Source: Desulfobacterales bacterium (lineage in GTDB: Bacteria; Desulfobacterota; Desulfobacteria; Desulfobacterales; Desulfosalsimonadaceae). From it: a stretch of DNA of 62,930 bases. Location of the stretch: contig JAGXKN010000018.1 in NCBI GenBank assembly GCA_018335195.1, forward strand, positions 1 through 62,930, given 5' to 3'. The position numbers were made by a program, and so were the translations under genes. Positions 40,451-49,922 of this stretch are shown here, one piece after another. Positions within the stretch are counted from its first letter, which is position 1. Every line of letters starts with the position of its first letter. Under the pieces are notes generated by a model. That model ran no database searches, was not told the DNA's origin, and saw nothing but the letters and a program-made list of their open reading frames with translations.

Positions 40451-41530
40451 ATGACCAGCCCGGCCGGATCCAAACACATTGCGCAAAAAGAGCATGCACA
40501 GGCCTTAAGGCTGCGACGCGCGTTTCTGGCATTTTGCGGGTATATACTGGTTTCCGCCGGGGCACTTTTAAGCTACTATCTCGGATTTATACGGGATATC
40601 GGCATCTTCGGCATTACAGCAATCCTGCTCGCCCTGCTGCTGGGAAACCTCATTGTTTTTGCCCTGATACATACCGGCATAAACAGACGCTTTGCCGATC
40701 CCAGCATGACCCTGCCTCAGCTGGTGATAGGCATCGTCTTCTGTACGGTGCTCGCTTACTACACAAAAAGCCCCTTGCGGGGCATGGATATTCTGCTTTA
40801 CATCCTGGTGCTCATGTTCGGTGTATTCCGGCTGCGGCTGATTAATTTTATTATTCTTTCAATCATTACAACCTTTTTGTATGCCGGCACCGTCGCGCTG
40901 CTGCATCATTTTCACCCTGCTCATGTCGATATCCGGCTTGAAACACTCCGCACGGCAAGCCTGCTGCTGGCGACCACATGGACGTCTTTCATATTTAATT
41001 ATATTGCAAGCATGAGAAGAAAAATCCGGCGGATCGCCAGCCATGACGAGCTCACCGGGCTTTACAACAGAAGGGAAATCTTTCGCATCCTTGCGCGCGA
41101 AAAGGCCCTGTCCCAGCGCTCCGGACTGCCGTTTTCCCTCTGCATCCTGGACCTGGACGATTTCAAGGCCGTCAATGACACCTATAGTCATCTAGCCGGG
41201 GATTTCGTGTTAAAGGAATTTGCCAGAATTCTCAGGGAAAACATCCGCGCCGAGGATTATGCCGGCAGATACGGAGGCGAGGAATTTATCGTGATTTTCG
41301 TTAATTACAACCTCAAGGACAATCATACGCCAAGCGCACAAAGACTGCTGGCGGCGATCCGCAACCTGCGGTTCCCGGACATTTCTGACAGCCTCCGAAT
41401 CGCCGCCTCGATCGGCGTGGCCGCCTATCGGCCCGAAGAAAGCATTGACTCCCTGCTGGCCAGAGCCGACCAGGCCCTGTACCTGGCCAAGCTCGCAGGT
41501 AAAAACCGGATCGTGTGCGGGGAAAAATGA
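40451..41530 (+). CDS. Membrane-anchored GGDEF diguanylate cyclase
   Basis: 359 residues. The first 190 contain about six membrane helices (FLAFCGYILVSAGALLSYYL, FGITAILLALLLGNLIVFAL, LILYILVLMF-like, FIILSIITTFLYAGTVALL, LLLATTWTSFIFNYI), a MASE-like sensor. The GGDEF domain covers 195-359: DELTGLYNRREIF, DLDDFKAVNDTYSHLAGD, active-site GGEEF near 274 and an RAED inhibitory site five residues before it. It should make cyclic-di-GMP in response to a membrane signal. Its stop overlaps the start of the SDR gene by four bases (ATGA), so the two are translationally coupled. Confidence 0.92.
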   Translation: MTSPAGSKHIAQKEHAQALRLRRAFLAFCGYILVSAGALLSYYLGFIRDIGIFGITAILLALLLGNLIVFALIHTGINRRFADPSMTLPQLVIGIVFCTVLAYYTKSPLRGMDILLYILVLMFGVFRLRLINFIILSIITTFLYAGTVALLHHFHPAHVDIRLETLRTASLLLATTWTSFIFNYIASMRRKIRRIASHDELTGLYNRREIFRILAREKALSQRSGLPFSLCILDLDDFKAVNDTYSHLAGDFVLKEFARILRENIRAEDYAGRYGGEEFIVIFVNYNLKDNHTPSAQRLLAAIRNLRFPDISDSLRIAASIGVAAYRPEESIDSLLARADQALYLAKLAGKNRIVCGEK

Positions 41531-42354
41531 AAACGCTTGAAAACCGGATTATTTTGATTACAGGTGCTACCGACGGGCTCGGGAAAAAGCTCTCCCTGGA
41601 TCTGGCCGCCCGCGGTGCGGAGCTTGTTTTGCACGGGCGCAGCCCGGAGAAAGAAAAGGCTGCCGCCCGGGAAATCCGGGACGCTACGGGCAATTCGAAG
41701 CTCGCCTGCTATAACGCCGATTTTTCCTCGCTTGCCGCGGTCAGGGATTTTTCTGAGAACATCCGGGCGGATTGCAAGCAAGTCGACGTGCTGATCAACA
41801 ATGCCGGAATCGGGCCGGGATCGAGCAAGGTGCAGCGGGAACTCAGCAAGGACGGCCATGAATTGCGCTTTGCCGTCAATTATCTTGCCCATTTTCTTTT
41901 AACCCACCGGCTGCTGCCTCTGCTGGGCCGATCCGGCTCCGCGCGCATCGTAAACGTGGCCTCCGGCGCCCAGCAGGCAATTGACTTTGACAACGTGATT
42001 CTCAAGCGCGGATACGACGGCAGGCGGGCATACAGCCAAAGCAAGCTTGCGATGGTGATGTTTACCTTTGACCTGGCCGAGGACTTGAGAGAAAGCGCAA
42101 TTGCAGTGAACTGCCTGCACCCGGCAACGCTCATGCCTACCAACATGGTGCTGGATACGGATTATTTCAAAACTACGGTGGACAGTGTAGGAAAAGGCGC
42201 GGATGCAGTCGAATACCTGGCTGTTTCCCCCGAGATCGAAGGCGTAAGCGGCAAGTACTTCGAGGGCAGACAGCGGGCAAAGGCTCACGCGCAGGCCTAC
42301 GACAGCCAGGCGCGTCAGAAACTGCGAACTCTAAGCAATCAGCTCACCGAGTGA
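41527..42354 (+). CDS. Short-chain dehydrogenase/reductase
   Basis: 275 residues from ATG at 41527, which overlaps the GGDEF stop. Rossmann cofactor motif TGATDGLGKK at about 12-21, NNAG at about 88, the active-site serine in NVASGAQQ and YSQSK with catalytic Tyr and Lys (about 166-170). The type is close to retinol-dehydrogenase/WW-oxidoreductase-like SDRs. The basic residue after the second strand (HGRSPEK) favours NADP(H). The substrate is unknown; the coupling to a diguanylate cyclase is unexplained. Confidence 0.88.
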   Translation: MKTLENRIILITGATDGLGKKLSLDLAARGAELVLHGRSPEKEKAAAREIRDATGNSKLACYNADFSSLAAVRDFSENIRADCKQVDVLINNAGIGPGSSKVQRELSKDGHELRFAVNYLAHFLLTHRLLPLLGRSGSARIVNVASGAQQAIDFDNVILKRGYDGRRAYSQSKLAMVMFTFDLAEDLRESAIAVNCLHPATLMPTNMVLDTDYFKTTVDSVGKGADAVEYLAVSPEIEGVSGKYFEGRQRAKAHAQAYDSQARQKLRTLSNQLTE

Positions 42355-42407
42355 TGACGTGCTGTGCCGACCCGGTTTTCCAAACCAGACCGCAACATCA
42401 TCACCTC

Positions 42408-44390
42408 CTATTTCAGCCCGATATCCCAGTTCCACTTGCCGGGGCGTTTTTTCATTTTGATCCCCGCGGGCAGGGGCTCGCGCATGTGCACGAACATGCT
42501 GTAGCCCAGGTTCCTCAGGGTTTCGGCATGCGCGGTGAGGTCTACTGCCCAGTCCGGATAGACCCAGTAATTGTCATCGCTCCGGCTCACCCAGGCAAAC
42601 TCCCCCCTCGGGCTTTTAAACAGGCGGTCCTGTGCCAGGGTATCCGAGACCGTGCGGGATATGCACAGCGGCCAGTTGCCGTATATCACCGCGCCCAGGG
42701 CCAGCGGGGTTCTTGCCGGCAGGCGGGTAAAATCCTTTTTCCCCAGTTCCGGACTGACAATCACGCCGGAAAATCCCAGGACGGCCAAGTTTTCCATGGC
42801 AAGCTCATTGGTGATATTGCAGAACGGGCCGGCCCATGCGGCCACCTTTTTGCCGGGCTGAAAAAAAATCATCTGCCACGGGGCGTTTAACACGAACCGC
42901 TTGAATCCCTTGTCCAGCGCCCGGCCGATGACAGAGGCGATTTTTTCCTCTTCATCCGGCCAGATCACCGGCGGCAGCCACCACCAGGTGCGCGAGGACA
43001 GCGGCATGGCCGCGGGGTCTATCTCCGTGGAGATCCAGATTCCGATATCCGTGCCGGAATCAAGGGTTTCCGGCGGTGTTCGCATCACGTGCATTTCCGC
43101 GTAGGACTGCCGATGCAGGGTCTTTTGCGGCAGGGCCGGCCTGAAACGGGAGGCGCCAATCTTTGCGTCGGAAACGGTCTCCAGTTGATCGGCGAACTTT
43201 TTCATCTCCGCGGCCAGCTCCGGTTCCCTGCGGTCGATTAAAAACACCGGCGTGCCGTTTGCCGGCCGTTCCTTTTCCCCGAGGCTCAGGTAAAACCGGC
43301 CCTTTTTGGGCACGGACTTGGGCATCCGCATCACCCGGTGCCAGGATTCATCCTCGTAGCCGATGCGCAGCAGGTCTCCGGAAAAGAGATCGTCCCTGGG
43401 CTCCAGGTACGGCTTGTTTTTCGAACCCCGGATCCGTCCCATCATCTTGCCCGAGCCGGTCTGGGTGTCGGTGTCAATGGGGTTGTACATGCGCTGGGGC
43501 AGAAACCGGTAATGGGTCGCATTGCGGCCCAGGGCGTTTTCAAGCAGGGACATGGCGGTCTTTTTTGCCTGGCTGTCCTCCGGGTGATCGCGCAGCAGCT
43601 TGTATGCCGCCGTGGTATAGTAGACGTAATGGGGCCCCTTTTTTCGCCCCTCGATTTTCAGACCGGAAACCGCCGGCACATCGAGCATCACCTTGGCCAG
43701 CACATCGAGCCACAGATCGTTGCAGGAAAAAAACCGGGCCCGCTGCTCGCCCTGCCTGTAAATGCGCCTGCAGGGCTGCACGCACCTGCCCCGCAGCCCG
43801 CTTTTGCCGCCCAGAAAGCTGCTCCAGTAGCATCTGCCGGAAACCCCGTAGCAAAGCGCCCCGTGCACGAACACCTCCAGGGAGAGGCCCTCGGGGCAGG
43901 CCCCGGACACGGCCTTGATCTCGTCGATGGAAAACTCCCGGGGCAGCACCACCCGGGTGACATTCGGGAAAAACCGCGCCAGTTGAACTGCAGACGGGAA
44001 ACTGACATTGGCCAGGGTGGAAAAATGGATCTCGCCTGCATACCCGGTCTGTGCGGCCAGAGACAATGCCCCCAGGTCCTGGACGATCAAGGCATCGGGC
44101 CGGACATGCCGCTTGAGTCCGTCGACCAGGGCGCCCGCGGTTTCGAGTTCATCGGGCTTGAGCAGGCTGTTTAGCGCCACGTACACCCGCACGCCCTGAT
44201 CGTGGGCCAGCCGGGTCAGGCCGGCCAGTTCCCCGATGGAAAAGTTGTCCGCGGCCATGCGCGCGGAAAACTGCTTCAGCCCGCAGTAAACCGCATCCGC
44301 GCCCGCGGCCAGCGCGGCGAAAAACCCCTCCCGGTCCCCGGCCGGAGCCAGAATTTCGGGTTTGTTGTTTTGTAATGTTTTTTGGGACAT
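42408..44390 (-). CDS. U32 family peptidase / tRNA-hydroxylation-type protein
   Basis: 660 residues. It begins KPEILAPAGDREGFFAALAA, and the U32 signature EVFVHGALCYGVSGRCYWSS lies at about 175-194. The conserved cysteines of CVQPCRRIY follow, and these usually bind an Fe-S cluster. Relatives act in tRNA uridine hydroxylation (TrhP/RlhA group) or are annotated collagenase-like. The long C-terminal half (about 330-660) matches the larger RlhA-like type. The only usable ATG (44390) lies inside a reiterated AT-rich repeat and has no Shine-Dalgarno sequence, so translation initiation is odd. It is divergent from cooC. Confidence 0.85.
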   Translation of the reverse strand: MSQKTLQNNKPEILAPAGDREGFFAALAAGADAVYCGLKQFSARMAADNFSIGELAGLTRLAHDQGVRVYVALNSLLKPDELETAGALVDGLKRHVRPDALIVQDLGALSLAAQTGYAGEIHFSTLANVSFPSAVQLARFFPNVTRVVLPREFSIDEIKAVSGACPEGLSLEVFVHGALCYGVSGRCYWSSFLGGKSGLRGRCVQPCRRIYRQGEQRARFFSCNDLWLDVLAKVMLDVPAVSGLKIEGRKKGPHYVYYTTAAYKLLRDHPEDSQAKKTAMSLLENALGRNATHYRFLPQRMYNPIDTDTQTGSGKMMGRIRGSKNKPYLEPRDDLFSGDLLRIGYEDESWHRVMRMPKSVPKKGRFYLSLGEKERPANGTPVFLIDRREPELAAEMKKFADQLETVSDAKIGASRFRPALPQKTLHRQSYAEMHVMRTPPETLDSGTDIGIWISTEIDPAAMPLSSRTWWWLPPVIWPDEEEKIASVIGRALDKGFKRFVLNAPWQMIFFQPGKKVAAWAGPFCNITNELAMENLAVLGFSGVIVSPELGKKDFTRLPARTPLALGAVIYGNWPLCISRTVSDTLAQDRLFKSPRGEFAWVSRSDDNYWVYPDWAVDLTAHAETLRNLGYSMFVHMREPLPAGIKMKKRPGKWNWDIGLK

Positions 44391-44455
44391 TCGGATTTCT
44401 GATTTGTTTCGGATTTCGAAATTCGAATTTCGGATTTTTCAATCCGCGATTCTGG
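44391..44455. repeat. Reiterated AAATCCGAAATTCG-type intergenic repeat
   Basis: On the minus strand the unit (G)AAATCCGAA(A/T)TTCGAA recurs at least four times with small variations. It abuts and supplies the start codon of the U32 gene. Similar low-complexity repeats are widespread between genes in deltaproteobacteria and planctomycetes (from memory); function unknown. Confidence 0.6.
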
Positions 44456-44536
44456 TCTTGTCTCCAAAAATTATTAATGATATTAAAAAATTTTATGAAT
44501 ATCAATCAATAATACAACCAACTAAAGGATAACCAT

Positions 44537-45292
44537 ATGAAAATCGCTGTCAGCGGAAAAGGCGGGGTGGGTAAAACCACCTTTGCGGCCCTTTTGATTC
44601 GGGCCATGAGCGAACAGAAAAAACAGGTGCTGGCCATTGACGCAGATCCCGACGCCAACCTGGCCGGGGCCGTGGGCATTGCCAATGCCGAGGAAATCGT
44701 GCCCATTTCGGAGATGAAGGACCTGGTCTACGAGCGCACGGAAGCCAAGCCCGGAAGTGTCGGCGGGTTTTTCAAAATGAACCCCAAGGTGGACGACCTG
44801 CCGGATGCGCTTTCTGCCAGGCTGGACAACATCAAGCTCATGCGCCTGGGGGGTGTCAAAAAAGGCGGCGGCGGCTGTATCTGCCCGGAAAGCACCCTGC
44901 TCAAGGCCCTGATCACTCATATCGTGCTTGGCCGCGACGAAGCCGTGATCATGGACATGGAAGCCGGCATCGAGCACCTGGGCCGGGCCACGGCCGGGGC
45001 CGTGGACCGGCTGATCGTGGTGGTGGAGCCCGGCCGGAGAAGCATTGACACGGCCATGCACATCAAGCAGCTGGCCGGGGAAATCGGTTTAAACAAGATC
45101 TCTATTGTGGGCAACAAGATCCGGGGCGAGCAGGACCGGGAATTTCTCCGGAAATACCTGTCGGATTTTGAATTCCTGGGGTTTCTGCCCTATGATGACG
45201 CGCTTATTGAAGCCGATCTTGCCGGCCGATCCCCGTATGAAGCCGATTCAATTGCCAGATCGAAAATTGCCAACATTATTGAAGCGATTTAA
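44537..45292 (+). CDS. cooC: CooC-type nickel-insertion/CO dehydrogenase maturation ATPase
   Basis: 251 residues. Deviant Walker A KGGVGKTTFAALL at 8-20, the switch I aspartate in IDADPDAN, Walker B VIMDMEAGIEHL at about 138-150, and a CxC motif (GGCICPE, about 115) that in CooC dimers binds Zn or Ni. The SIMIBI ATPase drives nickel incorporation into the C-cluster of CO dehydrogenase/acetyl-CoA synthase. ATG at 44537 follows AAAGGATAA. No CODH gene is in the window. It overlaps the next helicase gene by one base (TAATG). Presence fits a Wood-Ljungdahl-using anaerobe. Confidence 0.9.
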   Translation: MKIAVSGKGGVGKTTFAALLIRAMSEQKKQVLAIDADPDANLAGAVGIANAEEIVPISEMKDLVYERTEAKPGSVGGFFKMNPKVDDLPDALSARLDNIKLMRLGGVKKGGGGCICPESTLLKALITHIVLGRDEAVIMDMEAGIEHLGRATAGAVDRLIVVVEPGRRSIDTAMHIKQLAGEIGLNKISIVGNKIRGEQDREFLRKYLSDFEFLGFLPYDDALIEADLAGRSPYEADSIARSKIANIIEAI

Positions 45293-47424
45293 TGACAGAT
45301 AAACGATCCGTTCCGACCCGGCGGCGAAAACCCGGGGCCGGCAAGCGCCAAAAGCTCAAGCCCGGCTCGGATGCCAGGCTCAAAAAGGTCTTTGCCGAAA
45401 TCGGCCGGCCCGAGCAATGCCCTTTCGAGCCGGACCCGTTTCAGCTCGAGGCCCTGGAGGCCATCGAAAAGGGCGACTGCCTGGTAACCGCCCCCACGGG
45501 CGCCGGCAAAACCTGGATCGCGGTGGAGGCCATCCGGAAAATCTTCAATGCCGGCGGAAGGGCCTGGTATGCCTCTCCGTTAAAGGCCCTGACCAATTCC
45601 AAGTACAGCGAGTTTTCCGGGATCTTTGGCGAGGCCAACCTGGGCATTCTCACCGGCGACCGCAAGGAAAACCCGGAAGCCCCCATCACCGTGGGCACAA
45701 CGGAAATCCTGAGAAACCAGCTCTATGACGCCATGTCCCGTGGCGAAGACCTGGGCTCGGATTTCGTGGTACTCGACGAGGCGCACTTTCTGGGCGACGA
45801 GGACCGCGGCGTGGTGTGGGAGGAAATCATGATCTACCTGCCCGCCCGCATTCCGCTGCTCATGCTTTCGGCCACGGTGGGCAACGCCGATCAGATCGCT
45901 GCATGGCTCGAGTCCATCCGCAACAAGGATTGCATCATCGTGCAGGAAAAACAGCGGCCCGTTCCCCTGTACCCGCTTTTTCTGCACCCTTCCGGGACCC
46001 TGTTTCCACTGCTGGGCCAGAAGAAGAAAAAAGGCGGCACCCGGCTGTACAAGAAAGTCATGCACTTCTTAAAAGACCAGCCCAGCGGGCGCGGTGCGCG
46101 CGGTGGATTCGGCGCCGGCCTGCCCCGCATGGGCGAGGTCCTGGCCGTTTTCCGGAAATACAACCTGCTGCCCGCCATATTTTTCTTAAAATCCCGGGCC
46201 GATTGCGACAACGCCCTGCAGCTTTGTGCCGAGTACAAGGTTATGGAGTCTCCGGAACGCAAAGCCGGAAGGCGGCAGCGGACCCAGGAACTGGTTGAAA
46301 AAGTCCCCCACGTGGCCGGGCACAAACAGATGACGGATCTGACCGAAAAGGCTTTAGCCGCCCATCACAGCGGGCAGCTTCCGGCATGGAAGCTGGTGAT
46401 CGAAACCCTGATGACCGAGGGCTACCTGGACGCCGTGTTTGCCACCTCCACGGTGGCCGCCGGGGTGAATTTTCCGGCGCGCACAATCGTGTTTTTAAAC
46501 TCGGACCGGTTCAACGGCCGCGAATTCGTGCCGCTAAACCCCACGGAATTTCACCAGATGACCGGCCGGGCCGGCCGCCGGGGCATGGACAACATCGGGT
46601 TTGCCGTGCTCATCCCGGGGCGGTTCATGGATACGCGCTACGTGGCCCGGCTCGTGGATATGTCGCCCACCGACGTGGACAGCCAGATCAAGATCAATTT
46701 TTCCATGACCCTGAACCTGCTGCTGTCGCATTCGCCCGAACAGGTGCGGGAACTGCTGGGCAAGTCCTTTGCCAACTTCCAGTTCCAGTCCAGGCGGAAA
46801 AAGAAGAAAAAGCAGCGGGCCGGGGCGGTTCCGGATACCGAGTACCTGTGGGCGGAATTCATCCGCCACCTTGACTTTTTAAAAGAAAAAGAGTATGTTA
46901 CAAGGGACAACAAGTTGACCGAAGACGGCGTGTGGGCCTCCCAGCTCCGCATTGATCATCCGCTCATGGTTGCCGAGGGCTTCCGCAACAACCTGTTTCC
47001 CCAATCCGATCCCGCACTGCTGGCAGCAATCATGGCCGCCTTTGTCAACGAACGGGAAACCGACGAGGAAAGCATTCATCCAAAGGACGTGCCAGAGGCG
47101 CTCGAGGAGGCATACTTAAACATCCGGGAAGGGTTGCGGCCGTTTGCACGGGAGATGATCGCAAAAGGTTTTTCCGCGACACTTTTGTTCATGCGGCCGG
47201 CCATGACCGTGTATCACTGGACCGCCGGGCGGGACTGGGAATTCGTGCTCGCCCTGTGGGACAGCGCTGAAGGCGATCTGGCCATGCTGATCATGCGGAC
47301 CGCGGATAATCTGCGGCACATCCGCAACCTTCAAAACGTATTTCCCGAGGCGGCAGAAAGCGCAAGGGAAGCCATGGAGAGAATCCTTCGGGATCCCGTG
47401 GTCCCGCCGCTTGAAGCCAAATAA
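45292..47424 (+). CDS. Ski2-like DEAD/DEAH-box helicase
   Basis: 710 residues. Motif I APTGAGKTWIA (about 60), motif Ia SPLKALTNSKYSEF, motif II LDEAHFLGDEDRG (about 160), motif III LSATVGN, motif V ATSTVAAGVNFPARTIVF and motif VI QMTGRAGRRGMDNIGF. This is the full superfamily 2 set of the Ski2/Mtr4 group, RNA or DNA helicases that act 3'-5'. Basic stretches occur at the N-terminus and at KKKKKQR near 505. It starts one base within the cooC stop, so translation is coupled, although a joint role with CooC is not obvious. Its position before cls may reflect a housekeeping run of genes. Confidence 0.9.
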   Translation: MTDKRSVPTRRRKPGAGKRQKLKPGSDARLKKVFAEIGRPEQCPFEPDPFQLEALEAIEKGDCLVTAPTGAGKTWIAVEAIRKIFNAGGRAWYASPLKALTNSKYSEFSGIFGEANLGILTGDRKENPEAPITVGTTEILRNQLYDAMSRGEDLGSDFVVLDEAHFLGDEDRGVVWEEIMIYLPARIPLLMLSATVGNADQIAAWLESIRNKDCIIVQEKQRPVPLYPLFLHPSGTLFPLLGQKKKKGGTRLYKKVMHFLKDQPSGRGARGGFGAGLPRMGEVLAVFRKYNLLPAIFFLKSRADCDNALQLCAEYKVMESPERKAGRRQRTQELVEKVPHVAGHKQMTDLTEKALAAHHSGQLPAWKLVIETLMTEGYLDAVFATSTVAAGVNFPARTIVFLNSDRFNGREFVPLNPTEFHQMTGRAGRRGMDNIGFAVLIPGRFMDTRYVARLVDMSPTDVDSQIKINFSMTLNLLLSHSPEQVRELLGKSFANFQFQSRRKKKKKQRAGAVPDTEYLWAEFIRHLDFLKEKEYVTRDNKLTEDGVWASQLRIDHPLMVAEGFRNNLFPQSDPALLAAIMAAFVNERETDEESIHPKDVPEALEEAYLNIREGLRPFAREMIAKGFSATLLFMRPAMTVYHWTAGRDWEFVLALWDSAEGDLAMLIMRTADNLRHIRNLQNVFPEAAESAREAMERILRDPVVPPLEAK

Positions 47425-47432
47425 GGCAGCAG

Positions 47433-48872
47433 ATGCCGTTTGTTCACTGGACAATCCTTGTCTTAAATGTCGTCCTGTCCCTGCTTGCAGCCGGGCACGC
47501 CCTGTTTTTCAAACGAACCCCGCAATCGGCCCTCGGCTGGGTGGCCGTAAGCCTGGCCTTCCCTTTTGTGGGGCCGGTGACGTATTTCCTGTTCGGCATT
47601 AATCGCGTCCAGACCCGGGCCCAGAAACTCGAGGACAAGCATCCGCCGCATCGCGTGGAGCCCGGCGGCGGCCGCTCGATTGACACGCTCAAATACAGCT
47701 TTTCAGAACTGGAACTATCGCGTGCGGCTAAGGAAATTGCCCGGATATCGGACAATGTCTTCCGCATGCCGCTGGTGGGGGGAAACCGGGTCAAGATGCT
47801 GCACAACGGCGAGCAGGCCTACCCGGAAATGCTGGAAACCATCGAAAACGCCGAAGACCGGATTTTCCTGTGCACCTATATTTTTGACACGGACCGCTCC
47901 GGACGGCGGTTGATCGATGCGCTTGCAGCCGCCGCTGACCGCGGCGTGAAGGTGTGCGTGATCGTGGACGGATTCGGGGAGCTTTATTCCCGGACCCGGG
48001 CCAGCACGCTGCTGCAAAAAGCCGGCGTTTCCTGCGCCCGATTCCTGCCGCCCCGGCTACTGCCACTGCCCATGCTGCATATCAACCTGAGCACCCACAG
48101 AAAAATCCTGATCGCTGACGGGGAACTCGGGTATGCCGGCGGGATGAACATCAGCGACCGGCACATGGCCGAAGACCTGTACAACCGCAAACGGGTCGTG
48201 GACACCCATTTTCAGATCAGCGGCCCTGTAGTGCGCCAGCTTGAACAGAGCTTTATCGAGGACTGGGCCTTTTGCAAAGGCGAAATCCTGGAGCCGACCA
48301 ACACCCCGGTCAGGACCCGGGGACTGGCCGTATGCCGCACGCTCGTCGACGGGCCCAACGAGCCGGTAAACAAGCTCTCAACCATCCTGATGGGTGCCAT
48401 TTCAGCGGCCCGCAGGCGCGTGCGGATCATGACCCCCTATTTTCTGCCCTCGGTGGAGATGATATCGGCCATCCAGATTGCAGTGCTTCGCGGCACCCGC
48501 GTGGACATCGTGCTGCCGTCTGTCAACAACCTGCCCTATATTCAATGGGCCAGCAATAACATGCTCTGGGAGCTGCTTTACTGGGGCGCAAACGTTTATT
48601 TCCAGCCGCCGCCATTTGTCCATTCCAAGCTGTTTGCGGCAGACGACGAATACGCCCAGATCGGTTCGGCCAATCTCGACCCGCGCAGCCTGAAGCTCAA
48701 CTTTGAACTCAACGTGGAAATCTTTGACAGGGAGACAACAGAGGCAATTGCCGCTCACATTGACGAAAGAATCGACCGGTCGCGGCAGATTTTCCTCGAG
48801 GACATCGACAAACGGCCGTTTCCGGCAAAAACCCGGGATGCGCTGATGTGGCTGTTTTCGCCGTACCTGTAA
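47433..48872 (+). CDS. cls: Cardiolipin synthase (phospholipase D family)
   Basis: 479 residues. Two N-terminal membrane helices (ILVLNVVLSLLAAGHALFF, LGWVAVSLAFPFVGPVTYFL) and two HKD catalytic motifs, HRKILIADGELGYAGGMN (about 224) and HSKLFAADDEYAQIGSAN (about 396). It condenses phosphatidylglycerol into cardiolipin at the inner membrane. ATG at 47433 follows AAGGCAG nine bases after the helicase stop, so it is probably in the cooC-helicase operon. Length and motif spacing are normal. Confidence 0.92.
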   Translation: MPFVHWTILVLNVVLSLLAAGHALFFKRTPQSALGWVAVSLAFPFVGPVTYFLFGINRVQTRAQKLEDKHPPHRVEPGGGRSIDTLKYSFSELELSRAAKEIARISDNVFRMPLVGGNRVKMLHNGEQAYPEMLETIENAEDRIFLCTYIFDTDRSGRRLIDALAAAADRGVKVCVIVDGFGELYSRTRASTLLQKAGVSCARFLPPRLLPLPMLHINLSTHRKILIADGELGYAGGMNISDRHMAEDLYNRKRVVDTHFQISGPVVRQLEQSFIEDWAFCKGEILEPTNTPVRTRGLAVCRTLVDGPNEPVNKLSTILMGAISAARRRVRIMTPYFLPSVEMISAIQIAVLRGTRVDIVLPSVNNLPYIQWASNNMLWELLYWGANVYFQPPPFVHSKLFAADDEYAQIGSANLDPRSLKLNFELNVEIFDRETTEAIAAHIDERIDRSRQIFLEDIDKRPFPAKTRDALMWLFSPYL

Positions 48873-48920
48873 GAAGAAAACAGATCTATTGCCGGGCAAC
48901 GGATTTCAATTCCGTCCCCG

Positions 48921-49862
48921 TCAGTACGCCCCGGCCGCGCGGCGGTTTTTCCGGTGCCGCTTGATCCGCTCCTTGAGCCTTCTGGATCGGGTATTGATCA
49001 CGGCATACCCGTAGCGCATGTTTTTACCGATCAAATCCGGGGAGTTGCGGAGATTTGTGCGGATTTTCATGCTGTTGGAAGTCATCTTCCGCAGGAGGTT
49101 GACTTCCTTTCCCACCACCCGGGTGCGGTTGTTTCTGACTGCATCGAGAAACGATGCCGGGGTTTTCCCGGAAACACAGCACGTCACGGAGCGCCCCATC
49201 TGGAAAAGGTTGTGACCGTCTGATCCGCCGGTGAGCCCGGTGTCCAGGTTGAATCCGAGTTCCGTGCTTTTGCGATTCCATCGGTGCACATTGCCGGCGT
49301 TGATCACCTCAATGCCGTCTGCCAAGGAAAGCAGCAAATTCTGCCGGGCCCGGGAAAACACCGGATTGCACACGCCGGTAAACATGGCGCAGTAAGGGTG
49401 GGGAAAGACAACCAAGGACCGGTAGTGGCGGGCCGATGCCATCAGGGCCTCCATGGAAAGCCCGGACGAGGACATGACCTCCTTGCCCAGGTAGGGCGTG
49501 AGCTCGGTGTCAAAGAACCGCACCAGCTCGTCGATGGTCTCGCAATACACCAGCAGGTGTGCACCTTCACGGGAGGTGATCTCAATGCCGGGAATGCTGA
49601 ACACATCCTTGTATTCGGCAATCCGCACGGCCCCCTCGATGGCGTTATGGTCCGTGACGGCGATGCCGATGTTCAGCCTGCGCGCTCGTTCCGCGATGGC
49701 CGGGATATCGTTGAACCCGTCGGAATACCGGCTGTGAAAGTGCATGTCAACGACCGTGGTCTCCCGGGTCAGGCCGGGCAGTTCCGGACGGGCAAAGCAA
49801 ATCCGCTGATAATTGTCCGGATCTTCGGGCAATACATCAAAAATTTTCGGTGCAGTCTGCAT
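48921..49862 (-). CDS. PHP-domain phosphoesterase
   Basis: 313 residues. The metal-binding PHP motifs are MHFHSRYSDG (about 40), TDHNAIEG (about 73), the glutamate in PGIEITSREGAHLLVY and a C-terminal TGGSDGHN. The fold resembles the YciV/RnaseAM-type PHP enzymes, which hydrolyse phosphodiester or phosphomonoester bonds in nucleotides; the exact substrate is not known. The C-terminal tail is very basic (RSRRLKERIKRHRKNRRA), which could contact RNA. ATG at 49862 follows AGGAG. It is divergent from the DUF2868 gene. Confidence 0.85.
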   Translation of the reverse strand: MQTAPKIFDVLPEDPDNYQRICFARPELPGLTRETTVVDMHFHSRYSDGFNDIPAIAERARRLNIGIAVTDHNAIEGAVRIAEYKDVFSIPGIEITSREGAHLLVYCETIDELVRFFDTELTPYLGKEVMSSSGLSMEALMASARHYRSLVVFPHPYCAMFTGVCNPVFSRARQNLLLSLADGIEVINAGNVHRWNRKSTELGFNLDTGLTGGSDGHNLFQMGRSVTCCVSGKTPASFLDAVRNNRTRVVGKEVNLLRKMTSNSMKIRTNLRNSPDLIGKNMRYGYAVINTRSRRLKERIKRHRKNRRAAGAY

Positions 49863-49922
49863 ATCTGCCTATACTCCTGTTAGACCAATACTTCATTATA
49901 GTCCAGGATGCACAAAAATTCA

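Noticed and set aside
43163-44174. Antisense frames over the U32 peptidase gene
   Set aside because: Arginine/proline-rich shadows of GC-rich coding sequence.
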